From Avena insularis (taxonomy: Eukaryota > Streptophyta > Magnoliopsida > Poales > Poaceae), in assembly GCA_023614405.1 (NCBI GenBank), contig CM042686.1, positions 467,822,740-467,886,739 of the forward strand: a stretch of 64,000 nt of DNA, given 5' to 3'. Positions 24,857-37,500 of the stretch are shown here, one piece after another; position 1 is the stretch's first letter; every line of letters starts with the position of its first letter. Under the pieces are notes generated by a model. It made no database searches and was not told the DNA's origin. It saw only the letters and a list, made by a program, of their open reading frames with translations. The translations under genes were made by a program, and so were the position numbers.

Positions 24857-26371
24857 TGGTATCAGCCTAACCATGATTCTCCTACCCTAACCGCCCCCTC
24901 CTGCCAGGCGCCGCCCGTTCCCCCGCCCCCAAACCCTAGCGCCGTCGTCCCCATGGCACCGCGCTAGCCGCCGCACACACTTCCGCGCCGCGCCGCACCC
25001 GAGGAGGTTGATCTCCATGATCTCCGCCGAGGGCCGCGCAACCCGTACACAGGGTTCGTCCGCCGATCTGTGATCGGCTGTCTTGTAAGTCCCTTTTTTC
25101 CGATCTCTTGATCGGTTTTGTTTTTTGGTTTATCGATCTTAGATCGGATTGAGTCGCCCACCGCCGTCGTCATCGCCACGCCTCTACTCCGACCATCGGC
25201 ATCGAGGATCTACACCGCGCCCGTGCGCCTGCCTCCTCCGCTATTGCGCCTGCCTCGGCAGGCTGTCGCGGCCTCAGGACAGGCTGCCGCGCACCGCGGA
25301 TGGCTGCTACGCCTTCCTTGGAAGGCTGTCGCGGCCGCCCTCCCTTGGATCGTCTTCGTCGTCATCGTCCGGGACTTCACCGACAACGCCGCCATCAAAT
25401 CCGATCTTCGCGTCATCCACGCCATGGCGCATACGGTGCATCGTCGGTCTGATCAACCGATCCCGCGCCTGTCTACGCCAAGCACGTCCCCGAGCACGCG
25501 CCTACCACCGATCGAGCTACGGGCTGCCGTTGTGTCGCCCCGTCGGGCCGCAGCGCCGCCGCCTTTGGTCCATACTACCGGCTTCCAACGTGCCTTCCTT
25601 GGCGTGTACGTTGCTGGTGGTCTCCTAGCCGCTGCACCGACTTGCGTCCTGCAGCTATGCCGCCCCCTCGGGTCGTAGTATGGCTGCACGCAGTCTACTT
25701 TGCCGTCCTCGTGTATCGACGGCCTCAGCTTTCACCGTGCCATCTCCTATGGCGCGGATCGCCGCCGTCTGCACATGGTCTTCGTCACGTCACCGGGTCT
25801 TCCTCGCCTACTTCGAGCACCGCCGCCGCGCTTCACAAGATAACCTACATGGCGCCCTCTCGCTGTCGCAGGTCCCGCCGACTACCCCATCGCCACTCCA
25901 GGCATCCAGCTTGACTACCCTAGATCGCCGTTGTTTTCGCCGCCTTCTACGTCTTCGTCCACTACAACTTCGCCACCAGCGTCATCGCCTCATCCCCGAC
26001 TACACCACCTGCTACTCTACTTCGACAACTGCGGACAGCGCCGACATCTCTCCCTTTGCCGCTCTGCGTGTCGCAACCACTCTGGAGGCTTCCTCTGCTA
26101 GTCTTTCTGACATGGCGACAAGTTCATGATGGTCCCTGCCCCAGCACGCCTGGTACCGGTAACACCGGGAGTGCCTTCGTCCTTGACGCGTTCCTGAGTC
26201 TGGCAAACTCGGATCGACGCCTCGTCTTCATCGGCTTCGACAACGTCTTCTTCGGCATCGACCCCTCTACGGCTGCCTCGACCGTGTCACCGACGAGTTC
26301 TTCTTTGCATACTCGGTTCTGACAAAACCGGAGTGTGCGTTAATCCCGACGTCGCCTAGTTACGCAAAAGC
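24857..26371 (+). other. Interior of the short-LTR Copia, left part
   Basis: GC-rich sequence with frames on several strands but no retroelement domain. Repeated short phrases (gatcggtt/gatcttagatcgg, ggctgtcgcggcc) are seen. The long ORFs at 25118-26129 look like by-products of GC richness. The interior resumes at 40709. Confidence 0.6.
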
Positions 26372-27132
26372 TGTTAGGATACCCCGTAGGGTCACCTTGG
26401 GTATAAAGGCCGAGTTAGCCGTGGTTCGGCAAGGCCAGCGGATGCTGGCGGGTCACCTCAAGGCAGGCGAATCACGGGTAACCTGCACGAGGCGTTGCCT
26501 AACTAAGTCTCAACCGACTTAAGCGATGAAGTCGAAATGCATGTTTAACTTGTATGCGAACAGGTGGCCGGATCAACTATGATCCGGGGCACATCTAGCT
26601 TCTAGGAGGAAGGAAGGAATCTCGCTGGTCAAAAGAAGCCCCGGTACGCACTGCCTGAGCGAAGCAGACAAGGGCAGGACCACCGAGGCGTGGTCGACAA
26701 GGGTGACGATACCCATGTCGGCTGACGCGGGCGTCGCAGAGGCTCACGTAGCCTCTGCATGTGTGACGCGAGGGAAAAGTAACCCGGTCGGCTTACTACT
26801 TTGGGAGATGGCATATTCTTAGGAATATACCTCCACGTATGCCCTAGATGGAGACCTAGCCCCCCCTATATAATGAGGGCTAGGCTTACATAGGGGTTCC
26901 GATTTGGCTAGTTTGGCTAGGGTTTTAAGGGTGATCTGTGAGTGAGAGTAAGAGAGCTCCTTCTTCCTCCTCTCGCCAATACAGCTCTAGGACCACTTGT
27001 AACCTTGGAGACAAAGCAAATATAAACTCCTGTGTGGAGAATCACTTCACTATCCCTCCCCGGATTCCCCTAGCGTGTATTAGTCCCCACCTTTAGCCTA
27101 TCCATGGCATCTACCGTGACACCACCACGACA
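26372..27132 (+). repeat. 5' LTR of the Tat Gypsy, 761 bp
   Basis: It runs from TGTTAGGATACC to CCACCACGACA. It has a TATA-like cctatataatgagg near 26866. The first 400 bp differ from the 3' LTR by many short G/C-containing indels, while the last 300 bp are nearly identical. Confidence 0.85.
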
Positions 27133-27152
27133 GTTGGCGCCCACCGTGGGGC
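27133..27152 (+). promoter_or_regulatory. Primer-binding site of the Tat Gypsy
   Basis: gttggcgcccaccgtgggg follows the 5' LTR directly. It is the usual primer-binding sequence of many Triticeae Gypsy elements. Confidence 0.7.
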
Positions 27153-27432
27153 TAGCGGCGCTAGCAGGGGTGAAGATCCGGACGGGAAACCCCATCGGCA
27201 CCGTGACGCGCCGTCTCGGGCTCGTTCAGCGCTTTGGAGCGCTGGACTTCGTCGGCCAACTTGGCCGCTGCTTGACATCGCCCACTTCAGCAACGGCCTC
27301 TTCGTCAAGTTGAGTGCGCACAAGGTCTACGTTCTGTGGACGTATCATGCGTTCATCCATGCACGTCGTTGAAGCAGGAACCACCCTTAGCATGGTTCAC
27401 GCGACGCTTCGCCTCCACGGACCGTCTTTGAA

Positions 27433-29896
27433 GTGATGATGACTACGCCGGGGGCAGGTGCAAGCAAGGATCCGGCACCAGATCCGGAGGTAACACCTAA
27501 GGCACCGAGGAAAGGTAGAGGTCCTCCACTAGAGAGGCCTGAGAATGTACTGAGAGAAGCTATGGATAGCTTGGTAAACTCGGCAGCAGCGGTAGTAGAT
27601 CCGACGCGGGCACAGGCCGAGCTAGAGGAAACTATGCAGAAAATTCTAGAGGGAGCGAAAAAGATCGCTGCGGCTCAGCAGTCGTTGAATATGACGCTGC
27701 GTGAGTATGCAAAGGAAAATAAAGTAGATACTGTAAAAGTGAAGGGGAGAAATCTCATGAGTGAAATGAACAAAGAAGGTGATACTCAGATTGAAGAATC
27801 AGAAAACTGTTTGTCCGTGGAATGCAAGACTCTGATACCCGCGAAAACCTCAGAGCAGCAGATGCAGCCGCATCCGAGCTAGAGGGTCTGAAAGGTGAAG
27901 CCCATCAGAGACAGCAAGATCGGGTCAATGAGTTGGTTCGGATAGCGAACAGGCAAAATGAGGAACTGCTCAGGGAAAACCCGGAGAGAGCTGGGGCCTC
28001 TAAGATCGTTCATTCGGTGGTGGGTAACCCGGAGAAATCCGCTGGAGCCGCATCGTCCCCTCATGGTGGTCAAAGGAGAGAGGAGGTAGTAACCTCGGCC
28101 AGGAGAAACAAGCAGATTGTTCCGTATGACCCGACAAGGGCAGGAAAGGCAAAAGAGGTACAAAGAAACGACGATCGATGGAGTGTAAGCCAAGGTGAAG
28201 CTGGTCGAGGTAATCATGACCAAGGCAATGCTGGTCAAGGAAACGTTGTTAACGGCAATGCCGGACATCGCAACTCTACAGGACAACCGCAGCAGCGGAA
28301 TATGCCAAGGCAAGAGCAAAGTGCCGACCGAGGTATGCAACAGAGAGATGCGCCACGAGAGAGAGACCGGTACAACGATGGAGATTCAGAAATGGTAAAT
28401 GCAGGATACCCAAGGCCGGACTATCATGTGATAGAGTCGAGATTGGGAAGCAGGGATTTGATGCCGGATGATGCCAGGTTGAACTGGATCGACTGTATAG
28501 GTTGGAGCAGATTGAAAGTCAAGGTTCTCCGGGTCCTACGTGTTTTGGACCCCGGATCATGAAAGAGCCACCAGTACCTAACTTCCAGTTACCTAGAGGC
28601 ACGAAGACGTATGACGGCAGCACTAAGACGAAGGATTGGTTGATAAATTATGCTACGGCTGTGAAAATTGCTACAGACAACTTGAGGTGGGCTGTACGAT
28701 ACGTACCCTAGATGTTGGAGGGCCCGACAAGGGTATGGCTGAACAATTTGCTGCCCGGAAGCATTAATTGTTGGATAAACTTTGAAGAGATGTTGATCAG
28801 CAATTTCTCGAGTACGTATCAGAGGCCGAATAGGCCACAGACCCTAGCTATGTGCAAGCAAAGACCGAATGAGACGGACCGGGAGTTTTTAACTCGGTGG
28901 TGTACCATGAGAAACTCATGTGAGGGCGTGATAAAATCACAGGCCATAGCGTGGTTTGCACAGGGATGCAGATATGCAAGTGAACTGTGGCAAAAGTTAC
29001 AAAGGAAGATGCCCACCACGTTGGCAGAGATGATCCGGATTGCTGATTCCTATGCTCTGGGAAATCCGACTCAACCTAGGCTTGTGTCAAACGAGTCGAA
29101 CGATGAGTATTACCAGAGAGATGGAGCCGGATCATCCCGGAGGAATGACTATAGAGGAAAAAGAAGAGATGATAGACTAGATCATCGATACGGTTCGCAA
29201 CAAGTTGCAGCTGTGAATCAAGATCAGCCCGGAGCAGGGGGCGGTCAACGCCAGAAAACTAGAGGGCAGTGGACTCCGAGAAACGATGGCAAGAAAACTT
29301 GGACGCCAGAACAAAAGAAATAGTGGCAAGAAAGGAAGGACCGTCCGAGGTACACCTATGAGTCGATGTTGGATCAGCCGTGTAAGTTTCACACGCCAAA
29401 TCCGAGTAACCCAGCGGGTCATACAACGAGGCAATGTGAGTGGATGCGCAAGATTGAACAAGGCGGTGCGGGGAATGCTCAAGCACTCCGGAATGATCAA
29501 CCTCGGCAGGAGTTATCCCGGCAGCAATTGCTCTCTAGAGCGAACACGCAGCAACTAATGTTGCCTCCCCCTTCGCCGAGGTATGACAACAATGAGAGAA
29601 GGGATGCAGTGCATCAGGTGGAAAATCAGCACCAACCGGATCAGAGGTACCCCGGAAATGAGGGAAGAAATGAGTCTGAAGAGCATCACGAGCTATTGTG
29701 TGTTCACAACCGAGAAGCAGATAGGAAAAGCTTGCGGTGCCGACATATGGAGGTCAATGCGGTAATGCCAATGATGACGAGGTACATGCCTTGGTCGGAC
29801 CAGAAATCACTGGAACATCAAAGATCATCCCAAGCTTATGCCGAGTCCTGGTTCAGACAAGTCGTTAGTGCTGGACCCGACATTCATTGGGCCTAA
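27433..29896 (+). pseudogene. Gag of the Tat Gypsy, frameshifted
   Basis: The N-terminal part (27433-27882) is Ala/Glu-rich and helical. It continues in another frame (27822-28562) with Gln/Asn/Gly-rich low complexity. The Retrotrans_gag core lies at 28712-29323 (VWLNNLLPGSINCW, TLAMCKQRPNETDREFL). A degenerate zinc-binding segment follows near 29390 (CKFHTPNPSN...TTRQC). At least three frame breaks and stops at 27882, 28711 and 29323 prevent a full protein. Gag would form the particle shell. Confidence 0.75.
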
Positions 29897-30266
29897 CATC
29901 AATGTGAGGTTCTCAAAGGTACTGATTGACAATGGCAGTAGCATTAACATCATGTATGCGGACACAATGCACAAGTTGGGTATCTCGGAAAACATGTTGC
30001 AGGCCACAAGGACAACTTTCCATGGCATTGTGCCCGGCATTTCTTGTGAGCCTATAGACAAAATCCAGATTGACGTGCTATTCGACACGAGAGATAATTG
30101 CCGAACTGAGAATCTAGAGTTTGAGGTGGTGAACTTGGAAAGTGCATATCACGTGTTACTCGGAAGACCAGCATTGAACAAGTTCATGGCAAGCTGCCAC
30201 ATCAGTTATCTGAAGATGAAGTTGCCCGGGCCAAATGGAGTGATTACCATTGCTGGATATTTCTGA
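29838..30266 (+). pseudogene. Aspartic protease of the Tat Gypsy
   Basis: The retropepsin active-site motif is seen as VLIDNGSSINIMY, with Asn after the catalytic Asp where Ser, Thr or Gly is usual. It is followed by HVLLGRPALNKF near the end, the conserved ILGRP-type flap-end motif. The frame overlaps the end of the gag region and is closed by a stop at 30266, before reverse transcriptase. Confidence 0.7.
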
Positions 30267-30572
30267 CGTTCCATTGAGTGTGCCTCAGCCGGGTCTAACC
30301 TAGTCGAGTCATTCGTGATTGCGCAAGAGAAAAGAAAAATCCAAGAGGTGGCGGCATTAGCTCAGTCCGCGCAGCAGTATATGCCGGCGCTGAGTAACCC
30401 GCATGGTAGCATTTCGTTCCAAGCCGCAAAGGATACTAAGAAAGTGCCTGCTGATGATATGTTCCCAGAGCGCACCATAACAATTGGTGCCAGGTTGAAT
30501 GATAAATAGGAAGACGAGCTCGTCAACTTCCTCCGTGAGAATCGGGATATTTTTGCTTGGTCTACACAGGAC

Positions 30573-32483
30573 TTGCAAGGTGTTCCGAGGGAGTTGGCCG
30601 AGCACTCTTTGAACGTGAGACCCGGAGCAAGGCCGGTGAAGCAACCTCTCCGCCGCTTCGCCGAGGATAGGAGAAAAGTCATTGGAGACGAGATAGCTCG
30701 GTTGCTAGCAGCAGGATTTATCATGGAAGTACTGTATCCGGATTGGTTCTCTAATCTGGTACTGGTGGAAAAGAATAAGGATGATCCGAACGTGGCAGTA
30801 GTTTGGCGTATGTGTATCGATTACACGAACCTGAACAAGGCGTGTCCAAAAGATCCATTTCCACTGCCGAGGATAGATCAGGTCATAGACTCGACCACGG
30901 GATGTGAACTGTTGTCATTCATTGATGCATATTCTGGTTTCCAGCAGATACCTCTGAATCCGGATGATCAAATAAAGACCGCATTTATCACCCCGTACGG
31001 GGCTTATTGCTATCGCACCATGCCGTTTGGTTTACGTAATGCAGGTGCAACGTACCAAAGTTGTATGCAAAAATGTTTGCACGACCAAATAGGTCAAAAT
31101 GTACAAGTATATGTGGATGATGTGGTTATCAAGACCAAGGAAAGCAAAACGCTCCTTGACGACATCAGGCAGACATTCACGAACTTAAGAAGGTTCCAAA
31201 TGAAGCTTAACCCGGAAAAATGTACCTTCGGTGTCCCGGCTGGAAAATTACTCGGATTTCTCGTCTCCAGCCGAGGTATCAAAGTTAATCCAACTAAGAT
31301 CCAGGCCATTGAACGAATGGAGCTGCCGAAGTGTCTTAACGATGTCCAGAAGTTCACTGGGTGCCTAGCATCGTTGAGTCGGTTTGTATGTCGATTGGGA
31401 GAAAAGGCATTGCCTCTCTAGCAACTCATGAAAAAGTCGGATAAGTTCGTTTGGACGCCACAGGCCGATGAAGCCTTTGCCCACTTAAAAAATATGTTAG
31501 CCACTGCACCAGTGTTAGCCTCTCCACTATCAAAGGAGCCAATGTTGCTCTACATAGCCGCAACCAACCGAGTTGTAAGTGCAGTGATTGTAGTAGAGCG
31601 CGATGAAGAGGGTAAGTCGGTGCAGAGGCCAGTGTATTACTTGAGCGAGGTATTATCTGCCTCAAAGCAGAACTACCCGCACTTTCAAAAGGTGGCATAT
31701 GGTGTCTATATGGCGGCAAAGAAGTTAAAGCATTACTTTGAGGAGCACCCCATCAAATTAATATGTGAGGCTCCCATATCCGAGATAATGGGTAACAAGG
31801 ATGCAAGTGGTCGAATCGCAAAATGGGCAATTGAACTAGCTCCTTATGCGCCACAGTATGATAGAAGAGAAGCAATCAAGTCTCAGGCTGTGGCGGACTT
31901 TTTTATAGATTGGGCCGAGGTACAATACGAACCACCGCCACCAGATCCGAACTACTGGAGGATGCACTTTGACGGGTCAAAAACAAAAACTGGGCTAGGC
32001 GCCGGAGTTGTGCTTAGCTCGCCAAAGAAGGACCAGCTGAAATATGTGCTCCAAATCCATTTCGCGGCTTCGAATAATGTCGCAGAGTATGAAGCACTTG
32101 TGCATGGGCTCAAGGTAGCAAAAGAGATTGGGATACGTCGGATCATATGCTTTGGCGACTCGGATTTGGTGGTACAACAAGTATCAGGACTGTGGGACGC
32201 CCTTGATCCAAACATGGCGCTGTACATATTTCATGTACAGAAGATATCTGGTTACTTTGAGGGGTGTGAATTTCACCATGTACCCCGGGTGGAAAATGAG
32301 GCTGCCGACATGCTATCGAAGCTCGGATCAACCCGACAAGCAATTCCACCAGGTGTAGCATTGGAACACCTCAGAAAACCATCTATCAGGCCGTCCCTAG
32401 GAACCGACTCGATCTATGTCCCGGAAGATACAGAATCCGGAGCTGAGCCCATGGACATTGACATGGGAGGTGAGGTAGTCTGA
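30573..32483 (+). pseudogene. Reverse transcriptase, RNase H and second RNase H
   Basis: Reverse transcriptase (30573-31421) shows RMCIDYTNLNKACPKD, FIDAYSGFQQIPL, MPFGLRNAGATYQ and the catalytic YVDD near 31110. A TAG at 31419 breaks the frame just before the first RNase H (31428 on; DKFVWTPQADEAF, YLSEVLSASKQNY). A second, cellular-type RNase H follows (about 31950-32330; MHFDGSKTKTGLGAG, ASNNVAEYEALVHGL), the hallmark of the Tat lineage. The interrupting stop makes the polyprotein inactive as it stands. Confidence 0.8.
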
Positions 32484-32584
32484 CCGGGGACGTAATCAAG
32501 AAACCCGAGGACTGCCTCAGCGAACTCGAGGACTACCTCGCAGGACCCGGGGACTACTCAGCATGATCCGGTTGAAGTTATGCC

Positions 32585-33862
32585 GTGGATCAGATGGAAA
32601 TTGATGAGGATGTGTTCCCTGCACGAGCAATACCAGCTTGGGCATTGCCTATATTTCAATTCCTAAAAGATGGAACGTTACCCACTGAGGAGGTGTTAGC
32701 TAGGCAAACTCAGAAGAGAGCAAAAACATACACGATTATCAATTCCGAGCTATACAAACAGAGTGTAACCAATGTCCACCAGCGATGCGTTGACCCGGAA
32801 GAAGGGCTTGACATCTTCCGAGATATACACCAAGGAGAATGCGGGCATCATGCCTCATCCCGAGCCTTGGTGGCAAAAGCATTCCGGCATGGATTCTACT
32901 GGCCAAGTGCCTTAGAACAAGCAGAAGATCTGGTGAGAAAATGCAATGGTTATCGGAGGTACGCTACCAAGACACATATGCCAATGTCGGAACTCAAGAC
33001 CATACCAATTACATGGCCATTTGCTGTATGGTGCTTGGATATGGTTGGTCCGTTTAAACCAGCAAGGGGAAACATGACTCACATTTTGGTCATGGTGGAT
33101 AAGTTTACGAAGTGGATCGAAGTAAAGCCTATAAGGAAATGTGATGGGGCTACGACCGTAACGTTTCTCAAAGATATAATCTTGAGGTACGGTTACCCAC
33201 ACAGTATCATAACTGATAATGGAACAAATTTTGCGGAAGGAGCATTTGCACGTTTCTGCCGGGACAAGAAGATCCGACTCGACGTAGCCTCGGTAGCCCA
33301 CCCCGCATCGAACGGACAAGTGGAAAGATCCAATAGATTAGTACTATCAGGGATAAAACCCCGACTCATCGAGCCGCTGCAAAGATCAGCGGGGTGCTGG
33401 ATAGAAGAACTACCAGCGGTACTGTGAAGTTTATGAACAACTCCGAATCGATCAACAGGCTATACGCCATTTTTTCTGGTATATGGGCCAGAAGCTGTAT
33501 TACCAGCCGACATAGAGTATGATTCGCCTAGGGTCACCCAATACACAGAAGCCGAAGTGTAAGAAGCCCGTCAAAATGATGTTGATCTGCTGGAAGAAGC
33601 GAGAGAACTGGCATTGTCCAGATCCGCCATATATCAGCAAAATCTCCGACGCTATCATAGCCGGAAAGTAAGCCCCCGAGTCTTTCGGGAAAGCGATCTG
33701 GTGCTCCGGTTGGTACAACGTACTGCCGACATGCATAAATTATCCCCCCCATGGGAAGGGCCGTTCATCGTGAGCAAAGCATTGCACAATGACTCTTATT
33801 ATCTTATAGATGCAAAGCCACAGGAAAAGAACAAAGGCGGAGCAGTCCGGCGAAGAATCTAA
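32585..33862 (+). pseudogene. Integrase of the Tat Gypsy
   Basis: The N-terminal zinc region reads GHHASSRALVAKAFRHG followed by VRKCNGYRRYA. The second zinc Cys is Tyr, so this HHCC motif is damaged. The core carries WCLDMVGPF, ITDNGTNF and NGQVERSN, the three acidic catalytic positions. A TGA at 33425 ends the first frame. The C-terminal part continues at 33614-33862 (SRKVSPRVFRESDLVLR, WEGPFIVSKAL). Confidence 0.8.
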
Positions 33863-34521
33863 GCGCCCATGGAATGTAGCTCTACTTCGTCCTTTCTACA
33901 CTTAGCAGAGAAGTGTATGTATCTGAGTCTTCTCATATGTCGGTATGTATGCCGGCAATGAGCTTATGAATGAAACATTGGCACCTCAAGCAGTAACTCG
34001 GGGACTGCCTTAATAATATTTATTGATTTTTATTATTTTTACGTCAGCTGGAGTAAGTTGTTCTACTTAACTCGGATCAGTAATGTGTAAGCACCAAAAA
34101 CCCAACTCTTTGACTTGCTGCTATCCAACAAGAATTGGCTTCATGGCAAATAAGAGAACAAGTTTAAAATTGCGTAGCACATGAAAAACGACTAAGGAAA
34201 AAGAACTTAATCGAGCCGACGTTTGTTTTTCGGACTAACCTTGTATTTACTTTCAAACTATTATGCTAAATTATTTTGAGCTAAGCCTAAAAGTTTCTGA
34301 GTATTGTTAAAACAATTTTTGAAGCTCGGATTCGTAAGTCATAAAACCGAATCAAGGTAGACACGAACCGAGCTAGAAGATTGGACGAACAAGAAAATGA
34401 AACTCGGGGACTATGCCCAAGTTAATCCGGCATACAAACTTAGTAGCAAAATATTACATAAGTACGGGATACATTTCCACCCGACATACCGGGGATCTGA
34501 TAAGTTTTCAAGTGTTTTTAA
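33863..34521 (+). other. Spacer between pol and the antisense gene
   Basis: AT-rich, non-coding sequence separates the integrase end from the last exon of the antisense gene. It holds the probable 3' ends of both transcripts. No domain-bearing ORF is seen. Confidence 0.5.
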
Positions 34522-34524
34522 TTA

Positions 34525-37500
34525 AGGAGCAACAGGAGGAGGAAGTTTGGTGTCATCTTCGCCTTCTTCGATATCCGAGGCATCGTCCTCTCCATCATCG
34601 TCCGAACTATCTTCGACATTCTCGACCTCTTCGTCGCCAGCGGCTTCCAGGAAGATCGGACCCTCAGTCCATTCGTGAATGGGAGAATATTCAACAAGGC
34701 TATGGGCGCAAGCCTGGCGCCGAGCTACCCATTCTGGGTCATTGGTCCACTTGGATCCGGTGCGCACACGCGTCAGGAGGCTGAGATCGATCTTCTCATA
34801 CCACGTGAGTATGTGGTGAAGAACGGTCTCAGCTGCAACACGTCCATCGGACTCCCTCCAGAGGTCGAGCTGGGTCTCGATCTCCGTCAGTTTTTCAGCA
34901 AGAAGTGCGATTCTCTTCGGAGCGCTCTCACCGGGCTAGAACGTGTTGAAGACTCAGACTGAAACGTCGAGGAGATCCTTGCCGTAATTCTTGATGATTT
35001 CCACGCGAGATGACAGGCTAACCAATAGGTCCTCCATGTCAAGGGGAATGCTCTCACCATCAGAAGCGACGGGAGTATCCCTCTCTCGGCGGAAGTTGGC
35101 AACAACAGCGCTCGCAATAGGAGTACCCTCTGGAAAGTGGCCTGAAAACAAGGCAAAGGAAGAAGCTGAAGAAAAGACATATGAAGTAACCCGGAGAAGT
35201 ATGTCGGATAAGGGAAAGGAACTTACGTGAAATGTGGCTGTGGATCCGGATCAATTCATTGATGCAATTATCACGTCTTTGACGGAGCTAAACCAGTTCA
35301 GCGTTCGTCGACTCAAATTTGACGTCGGCCTCCTGGAGAAGTTCGCGGTCCTTGGAAATTTGGAGGTTGAGGCGCTCACGTTCTTGGGTGAAGTCCTGGC
35401 CAGCCTTTTCAAGATCGGTTTGGTGCTGCGCCTTCATCTTCTTCATTTCTGCCTTTAGCTTGGCAATCTCCTCGTTCTTGGTTCGGAGGAGGGCAAGCTC
35501 ATCGTCTTTCTTTTCGAGCTCGGCCTGATGCTGCCCTGCTTGTTCAAGAAAATGCAGCATCATGTCAGGCACGGGCACACTATCTTCAAGAGATGCTAAA
35601 ATAGCGTGTTGACCCGGCAGAGCCGAGGTATGAATGTTTGCCGAGCCAAGAAGAAAAGAAGATGGAAAGCAAAGCAGGGTCGGACAATAAGGACTTACCC
35701 TTGATCTGCTCCAGGTTCTTTCACATACTCTTGTTCTCAGCCTCCACCCCAGCTGCGGAAACCAAATAATAAGATTAGTTCTTCAGAGGAAGATGAAGGA
35801 AAACGGAGAAGCGCCAAGGGAGAAACTTACCCCTTTTCTCATGCTCAGCGAGATGTGCATTATGCTTTGTGAGAAGCATCTTGTGAGTATCCAGAAGACG
35901 CTGGAACTCAGCACTCCGGTGGTTGGTGGTCACCTGAAAAGAATATGAAAATTTAGCTTAAGCCTTGCACATATTCGAAGTGTACAAGATCCAGGCCAAG
36001 TGGAACTTAACCCAGCTCTAGGTGTGTGCATATTCGAAGTGTACAAGATCCGGGCCAAGTGGAACTTAACCCAGCTCTAGGTGTGTGCATATTCGAAGTG
36101 TACAAGATCCGGGCCAAGTGGAACTTAACCCGGCTCTAGGTGTGTGCATATTCGAAGTGTACAAGATCCAGGCCAAGTGGAACTTAACCCAGCTCTAGGT
36201 GTGTGTATATTCGAAGTGTATAAGATCCGGGCCAAGTGGAACTTAACCCGGCTCTAGGTGTGTGCATATTCAAAGTGTACAAGATCCGGGCCAAGTGGAA
36301 CTTAACCCAGCTCTAGCCTTGCGCATATTGGAAGTGTACAAGATCCGAGCCAAGTGGAACTTAACCCAGCTCTAGGTGTGTGCATATTCGAAGTGTACAA
36401 GATCCCGGCCAAGTGGAACTTAACCTGGCTCTAGGTGTGTGCATATTCGAAGTGTACAAGATCCGGGCCAAGTGGAACTTAACCCAGCTCTAGGTGTGTG
36501 CATATTCGAAGTGTACAAGATCCGGGCCAAGTGGAACTTAACCCGGCTCTAGGTGTGTGCATATTCGAAGTGTACAAGATTCGGGCCAAGTGGAACTTAA
36601 CCCGGCTCTAGGTGTGTGCATATTCGAAGTGTACAAGATCCGGGCCAAGTGGAACTTAACCCGGCTCTAGGTATGTGCATATTTGAAATTATGAAGGAGC
36701 TATGTTAGTTCTCTAAGGAGCATCCGGCCGAGTAACAAGTTACTCCCCCGGAGGCTCGGGGTCTAATGGTTATATTGCTAGTGCATGATAAGGAAAAGGT
36801 GAAGTAACGTACCTCCATCATCCGACCTGCAATGTTAATCACCTTAGAGGCTGTATTCATCTGGGCAGCGAATTCGGCGGGACCGAACTTCTCCGGGAGA
36901 TCGTCGTTATAGACGAACTATGCCTTGTTCCAGTTATTCATAAACTCGATCAAGGTCGGAGGATATCGCTCCCTGCTGAGCATGTGGGGCGCCACCAAGC
37001 CCCTCGCATGTGCCTCTCTCCTCTCAACTTGAGCAAGGGCTGGACTGGTGTGCAGAACAAGTTGCTGCGCACTAGTTGGCTCGGCAGGGGCGTCCTTTGT
37101 TGCTGGAGCCTTCTGGGCAAGCATGGACGCGAGGGTGCGCTGTCCAGACCCGGTGGACACTGCCCTGGTGACGTCAGGGGCTTTCTTGCCTTTGGCTTGC
37201 TGAGAGGAGGAAGTGGTTGCGGCTGATTTCCCCTTAGGAGCTGCCTGGGTACTTCCTCGCCGAGACTGAGAAGACTCGGATGAGGCGGAGGAGCTTGGCG
37301 CTGGTGCCCTTATTGCTGGTGCCAGAATTGGTGCTGGTGCTGGTGTCGGTGCTGGTACGGAGGTAGTTTCAGTAGTTGCTGGTTGTGGTGGAGCCGAAGT
37401 GGTGGATGCCGCTGCCTCGGCTGGATCCGTCTCCCCCGCTCTAGGGTCCCCCCTCTTGACGAGGCAGGCTGGAACCCGGAGCAGCCGCAGAACCCTCTGG

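Noticed and set aside
25118..26322. Long ORFs up to 186 codons in the Copia interior
   Set aside because: GC-driven frames without retroelement or other domains, overlapping on both strands.
35963..36690. Regular array that might be taken for a CRISPR
   Set aside because: Units follow each other with no unique spacers and the genome is a plant. It is a tandem repeat.
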